Below, one piece after another: positions 45,911 to 49,811 of a DNA stretch of 49,811 nt; within the stretch, counting starts at the first letter, position 1, and every line of letters starts with the position of its first letter. Under the pieces are notes generated by a model. The model did not search any database. It saw only the letters and a program-made list of their open reading frames with translations, and was not told the origin of the DNA. Source of the DNA: Chitinophagaceae bacterium UBA4857 (lineage in GTDB: Bacteria > Bacteroidota > Bacteroidia > Chitinophagales > Chitinophagaceae); contig DHEF01000031.1 in assembly GCA_002399735.1 (NCBI GenBank), positions 63,071 through 112,881 on the forward strand. Reading direction: 5' to 3'. A program made the translations under genes and the position numbers.

Positions 45911-48442
45911 ATGTCTGGATTTACCCCTGATAGTACAAATAAACTTTTCTTTTTGGCGGCGCAAATGGTTAACCATAGCGACCGGCATATTTTTTTAACC
46001 GGAAAGGCCGGAACCGGTAAAACCACTTTTTTAAAATACATAAAAAATAATACGCACAAACAAATGGCCATAGTGGCACCAACCGGTGTTGCGGCTATTA
46101 ATGCAGGCGGTGTAACTATTCACTCGTTTTTTCAGTTGCCTATTGCGCCTTTCATACCGGATGATAATCCGTTTGGTATGCGAAAAGATGACGACAATAC
46201 CACCAACCAGTTGCAGTTACTGGCCACATTAAAAATGAATGGTGAGAAGAAAAAGATTATTCGCGAGTTAGAGCTTCTGGTGATTGATGAAGTGAGTATG
46301 GTACGTTGCGATACGTTGGATGCTATTGATACAGTGATGCGACATATACGCCGAAATCATTTACAGGCTTTTGGTGGCGTACAGGTTTTATTTATTGGCG
46401 ATTTATTTCAGCTGCCGCCTGTAATGCCTGCGCATGAGTGGCGTATATTAAATGAATTTTACGAGGGCCCCTATTTTTTTAACAGCCGGGTGTTGGAGCG
46501 TAACAAACCGGTTTGTATTGAGCTGAATAAAATTTACCGACAACAGGAAGAGAAATTTATTAATTTATTAAACCAGATACGTAATAACAGGTTGGATGAA
46601 ACGGGTATGGCTTTGTTAAACGAAAGACTGGATCCGACGTTTAATCCGCCCAAGGAAGAGGGGTATATAAGACTGGTTACCCGGAATGCAAAAGTGGATA
46701 GCATTAATGCAATAGAACTGGAACAACTGGAAGGCCGCACTTATACTTTCAATGCAGAGATAAAAGGTGATTTTAGCGACAAGGCTTTTCCGGCAGATGA
46801 AATACTGAAACTAAAAATTGGAGCCCAGGTAATGTTTATTAAAAACGATATGGACATTGCCAAACGTTTTTATAATGGCAAAATTGGCAGGGTAGTAAAT
46901 ATAAAGAACGATGCCGTTTTTGTACAATGCGATAATGAGTACGAAGAAATAGAAGTTAAAACTTCCAGCTGGGATAATATACGTTATAACCTGAACCCTA
47001 CTACCCGGCAACTGGAGGAAGAACCTGTCGGGACATTTACACAATACCCCTTGCGATTGGCCTGGGCCATAACCGTACACAAAAGCCAGGGCTTAACTTT
47101 TGAAAAAGCAATAATTGATGCAGGCGATGCTTTTGAAAAAGGCCAGGTATATGTTTCGTTAAGCCGTTGTACAACATTGGAGGGACTTAAGCTGCATACG
47201 ATGATAAGAAACCACTCCTTATTTAGCGATAGCAGGGTGGTGGCTTTTTCGCAACAGAATATACAGGCAGAAGAATTGGGTGAGGTATTCGTAAATGCGG
47301 AACAAGATTATACGTTGCGGCAAATACAACAATTGTTTGATTACACAGCCATACAAACACAGGTAAAAGAATTAGGCGCTTACTTGCTGGAAAACAAAAG
47401 CTCGTTTAACAAAGAAGCTTTTGAATGGCAACAAACTTTACAGGATACAATAGATCCGGTACAGGATATTGCTGCAAAATTTCAACAGCAGTTGCAACAA
47501 TTGTTTGTGCAATTAGCCCAACCCGAATTAATGGAAAAAGTAAATGAAAGGGTTATAGCAGCAACAAGTAAATATTTTGTTTTGCATAATGGACAATTGT
47601 TACAACAAATATTACAAACAACAGCAGTAACCGATAGCAGGTTAAAAGCAGCTGAAACAAATGATTTAATAAAAGAAATATATGTAGCCATTGACAACCG
47701 GCAATATATTATGCAGGCACTTACCAGTGGTTGGAACAGCGAATTGTTTAGCGAAAGAAAAAAAAGTTACACGGTTACAGGGTTTAAAGTAAATACTTAT
47801 GCTGCATCGAGCAATGCGGCTAAATTGCCTGACAGTCCGCACCCGCAATTATACAGCCAACTGAAAACCTTGCGTGATAAAATTTGCCGCCAAAGAGATG
47901 TACCGGTTTACCTGGTGGCATCTTCGGTTACGTTAGACGAAATGGCTCGTTACCTGCCACAAACAGCGGAAGAGCTAGAACGTATCAGTGGATTTGGTCC
48001 TAAAAAAACACAACAATACGGCGAAGATTTTTTGGTAATAATACAAACCTATTGCAACGAAAAAAATTTGAGCTCCTTGATAAATGAAATACCGTCATCG
48101 GGTAAAAAAAGAGCAGCAAAAAAGGAAACCGATAAACCCCCTAAAATAAACACCAAACAGGTAAGCTTTGATCTGTTTAAACAAGGCAAAGACATTATTG
48201 CGATTGCACAGGAACGTAATATGGCCATTAGTACTATTGAAGGCCACTTAGCACATTATATCCAGTTGGGCGATATTGATATTTTAGAAGTAATGAACGA
48301 AGAAAAGTTTGCTGTAATAAAACCACATATTGAAAACTATGATGAAACTGCTATGGCTCCTTTAAAAGAAAAGTTAGGTAATGTTGTAAGCTTTGGTGAA
48401 ATAAAATTGGCGTTGGCTTGGAAGAATAGAGAGCAAGTATAA
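45911..48442 (+). CDS. PIF1-like helicase with HRDC and HTH_40 domains
   Basis: An 843-residue helicase. Residues ~20-470 form the PIF1/RecD2-like SF1 motor: Walker A TGKAGTGKTTF (Lys37), GVAAINAGGVTIHSFF (motif Ia), VIDEVSMVRCD (motif II), GGVQVLFIGDLFQLPPV (motif III), and the UvrD-C-like AWAITVHKSQGLTF and YVSLSRCTTLEGL. Residues ~640-725 form an HRDC domain (PQLYSQLKTLRDKICRQRDVPVYLVAS... ISGFGPKKTQQYG). Residues ~755-840 form an HTH_40 domain (FKQGKDIIAIAQERNMAISTIEGHL). This fusion is found in Bacteroidota. It probably processes ssDNA or replication structures. Confidence 0.92.
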   Translation: MSGFTPDSTNKLFFLAAQMVNHSDRHIFLTGKAGTGKTTFLKYIKNNTHKQMAIVAPTGVAAINAGGVTIHSFFQLPIAPFIPDDNPFGMRKDDDNTTNQLQLLATLKMNGEKKKIIRELELLVIDEVSMVRCDTLDAIDTVMRHIRRNHLQAFGGVQVLFIGDLFQLPPVMPAHEWRILNEFYEGPYFFNSRVLERNKPVCIELNKIYRQQEEKFINLLNQIRNNRLDETGMALLNERLDPTFNPPKEEGYIRLVTRNAKVDSINAIELEQLEGRTYTFNAEIKGDFSDKAFPADEILKLKIGAQVMFIKNDMDIAKRFYNGKIGRVVNIKNDAVFVQCDNEYEEIEVKTSSWDNIRYNLNPTTRQLEEEPVGTFTQYPLRLAWAITVHKSQGLTFEKAIIDAGDAFEKGQVYVSLSRCTTLEGLKLHTMIRNHSLFSDSRVVAFSQQNIQAEELGEVFVNAEQDYTLRQIQQLFDYTAIQTQVKELGAYLLENKSSFNKEAFEWQQTLQDTIDPVQDIAAKFQQQLQQLFVQLAQPELMEKVNERVIAATSKYFVLHNGQLLQQILQTTAVTDSRLKAAETNDLIKEIYVAIDNRQYIMQALTSGWNSELFSERKKSYTVTGFKVNTYAASSNAAKLPDSPHPQLYSQLKTLRDKICRQRDVPVYLVASSVTLDEMARYLPQTAEELERISGFGPKKTQQYGEDFLVIIQTYCNEKNLSSLINEIPSSGKKRAAKKETDKPPKINTKQVSFDLFKQGKDIIAIAQERNMAISTIEGHLAHYIQLGDIDILEVMNEEKFAVIKPHIENYDETAMAPLKEKLGNVVSFGEIKLALAWKNREQV

Positions 48443-48449
48443 ATACATT

Positions 48450-49217
48450 TTATTCTTCTTCGGTTTGTTTATTAGGCTGACTAAAAACCAATGTTTGACT
48501 TTGTCCCTTCTGTTCAAAAGACTGATTTAATAGCGTAAATGTTGCCTCGTAATTGCCGGCGTTATTAAATAAAAATGGACCCGAGCACATACCGTGACCG
48601 AGTTTTATTTGCCCGTTTTCAATTGGCACAACATAGGTGCTTAGATTGTTAGTACGTAAACTTTTAACTGTAGTTCTAACAAAGGATATAGAACTGTCAA
48701 TACCGGAAATATTATAATATACCCAGGATGCGGGACCACAGCCGTAACGCACATAGGTTTTTTTTGTTTCGGTAATGGTGTAGTTAAAAGCAGTATTTGT
48801 ACTTAAATTACTTGTAACCGTGATTGGCCCACTTGACCAACTTTTGGTTTTTTCGTTTAACAACCTTGGCGGAAATAATTTATTATTAATGTCATCAATA
48901 AAAACAGTGTACATTTTTTCAAAGGACAGTAGTGTGGAAGGGCGTAGTATTGCCTGCGTTAGTTGAAAATCTCCACCCAAAACCTCTACCACAGTTAATG
49001 TTACTTTGCTATCTCCTGATTGTAAATAGATGGGATGTCGTTTATTTAACCCGCTAGCAATGTATTGCGAGCCGCCATAAAACTCAATAATTATAATTCC
49101 GTTCTGAGGGATAATTGTTTTTGTTTGCAGTCCTATGCCTGAGCCGCCGCATTTAGCATTTGCAAAAAAGGGTGCGACGGTAAAACATATTAATACTAAA
49201 AAATATTTAAGGCTCAT
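48450..49217 (-). CDS. Secreted hypothetical protein
   Basis: A 255-residue protein with a signal peptide (MSLKYFLVLICFTVAPFFANA), so secreted or periplasmic. The body is beta-strand-rich (YIASGLNKRHPIYLQSGDSKVTLTVVEVLGG, FNYTITETKKTYVRYGCGP) with Ig-like character; cysteines appear at the mature start and in GCGP and GMCSGP. No named family is recognised. It is monocistronic, converging with the helicase gene across 7 bp. Confidence 0.7.
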   Translation of the reverse strand: MSLKYFLVLICFTVAPFFANAKCGGSGIGLQTKTIIPQNGIIIIEFYGGSQYIASGLNKRHPIYLQSGDSKVTLTVVEVLGGDFQLTQAILRPSTLLSFEKMYTVFIDDINNKLFPPRLLNEKTKSWSSGPITVTSNLSTNTAFNYTITETKKTYVRYGCGPASWVYYNISGIDSSISFVRTTVKSLRTNNLSTYVVPIENGQIKLGHGMCSGPFLFNNAGNYEATFTLLNQSFEQKGQSQTLVFSQPNKQTEEE

Positions 49218-49332
49218 GTGTTTAATTTATTTAAAAACTACAATCTTTAAAATGAGGATGTACAAAATGAATCGATTACACAATTGTTATGCAACGGATT
49301 ATTAAAGCTACTTGTCAGCTTAAAAAAAATGT

Positions 49333-49746
49333 ATGCGCAATAGCTTGTTGGCCTTGATAGTTATAGCTGTTTTATTTGCAGGCTGCAGCAAAAAATTTCA
49401 TTATGCAGATGGCCCAATCAGTAGCAGTATTATTGGAAAATGGGTGTTTACAGAATATTTTATAAGTCCGGGGGATGCGGGCAAATGGTATAAAGCTAAA
49501 CCGGCCGGAAAGGTTATGGATTTTAGAGCCGACGGAAAATTTGCTTCGACAAGAAATGAATTTAAACAGTTTTCAAAATATGAGTTAATGGCACCTGGAA
49601 AAGTGAGGTTGTTGACGGGCAATTCAGTAGATGAGTCGGTTTTACTAGCATATTCAATAGATACTGAACATGCATGGCTGTTTACGTATCCTGGAGAAGC
49701 TATTTGTATTGAAGGGTGTGTTGATAAATACAGGAAAGTTAAGTAG
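49333..49746 (+). CDS. Lipocalin-like lipoprotein
   Basis: A 137-residue predicted lipoprotein: the signal ends in VLFAGC, the lipobox. The mature part has a lipocalin-like barrel pattern, IIGKWVFTEYFISPG near 34-48, VMDFRADGKFAST near 61-73, and YELMAPGKVRLLTG. Two cysteines (ICIEGC) near the C-terminus may form a disulfide. It is probably an outer-membrane-anchored binding protein of unknown ligand. A terminator follows 15 bp after the stop. Confidence 0.78.
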   Translation: MRNSLLALIVIAVLFAGCSKKFHYADGPISSSIIGKWVFTEYFISPGDAGKWYKAKPAGKVMDFRADGKFASTRNEFKQFSKYELMAPGKVRLLTGNSVDESVLLAYSIDTEHAWLFTYPGEAICIEGCVDKYRKVK

Positions 49747-49757
49747 CGCTTAAAACA

Positions 49758-49785
49758 AAAAACCCGGCAAATGCCGGGTTTTTTG
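49758..49785. terminator. Bidirectional rho-independent terminator
   Basis: AAAAAACCCGGCA-AA-TGCCGGGTTTTTT: a 9-bp GC-rich stem with A and T tracts. It ends the lipocalin-like gene on the plus strand and could end the tRNA transcript on the minus strand. Confidence 0.9.
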
Positions 49786-49789
49786 TTTG

Positions 49790-49811
49790 TGGTGTGGGCC
49801 GGGATCGAACC
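49790..49811 (-). tRNA. Partial tRNA, 3' end (T loop and acceptor arm)
   Basis: On the minus strand the last 22 bases read GGTTCGATCCCGGC followed by CCACACC and a discriminator A. GGTTCGATCC is the conserved T-arm and loop. The acceptor 3' strand would be CCACACC. CCA seems not to be encoded (the bases after the A are CA, then CAAAC). The anticodon is outside the window, so the amino acid is unknown. Confidence 0.75.

Overview
This window is chromosomal DNA from a member of the Bacteroidota, most likely Chitinophagaceae or a close relative. The evidence is indirect: a T9SS type A sorting-domain protein, TAnnTTTG-type -7 promoter boxes with no obvious Shine-Dalgarno sequences, a GH95 fucosidase, a Bacteroidota-type ECF sigma operon, a CrtZ/CruF/CrtYcd carotenoid cluster, and many AT-rich intergenic spacers with hairpin repeats. 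No species can be named from this.

Layout. 1-7.7 kb: malate:quinone oxidoreductase, a repeat-packed 1.2-kb spacer, thiamine-monophosphate kinase (thiL), an S41-type peptidase lipoprotein, an omega-amidase-like nitrilase and a TerC-family membrane protein. 8-14 kb: a tandem SDR/epimerase pair, DinB, RmuC, an FAD oxidoreductase and a DUF3127 protein. 14.2-16.5 kb: a compact SDR - membrane protein - AraC regulator module. 16.7-23.5 kb: a DUF1399/TIGR04222-like membrane protein, then a carotenoid cluster on the minus strand (YjbR, crtI, crtB, idi, cruF-like, crtZ, crtY). 23.8-30.6 kb: a DEDDy exonuclease, mtgA, a NadR-type kinase, a Crp/Fnr regulator, DsbD and a LacI regulator. 30.9-36.2 kb: a coupled hydrolase-ECF sigma-membrane protein operon, a GH95 fucosidase and a degenerate REP-associated transposase (RAYT)-like gene. 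36.7-49.8 kb: GH25 lysozyme, a T9SS cargo protein, mutL, a minus-strand set of ABC transporter, ACP, ketosynthase and Zn-alcohol dehydrogenase, a PIF1-HRDC-HTH helicase, two small envelope proteins and the 3' end of a tRNA.

The genes are mostly ordinary; the unusual content lies between them. The window holds several dispersed intergenic repeat families. (i) Two copies of a three-way-junction-like element, closed by GCGTG/CACGC, share junction sequence but have unrelated hairpin arms. (ii) A 99-bp direct repeat occurs twice; one copy carries a 112-bp inverted-repeat element flanked by a 10-bp duplication, and the other copy shows the empty site. (iii) A REP-like triple hairpin. (iv) Several families recur 2-4 times in either orientation. 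The same window carries an intact RAYT-like ORF whose HUH motif reads N-A-L-H instead of N-H-x-H, which suggests a domesticated or dead relative of the transposases that usually mobilise REP hairpins. MutL also lacks recognisable residues at all three of its usual endonuclease motifs.

All calls come from reading the sequence and from family knowledge; no database search was run.
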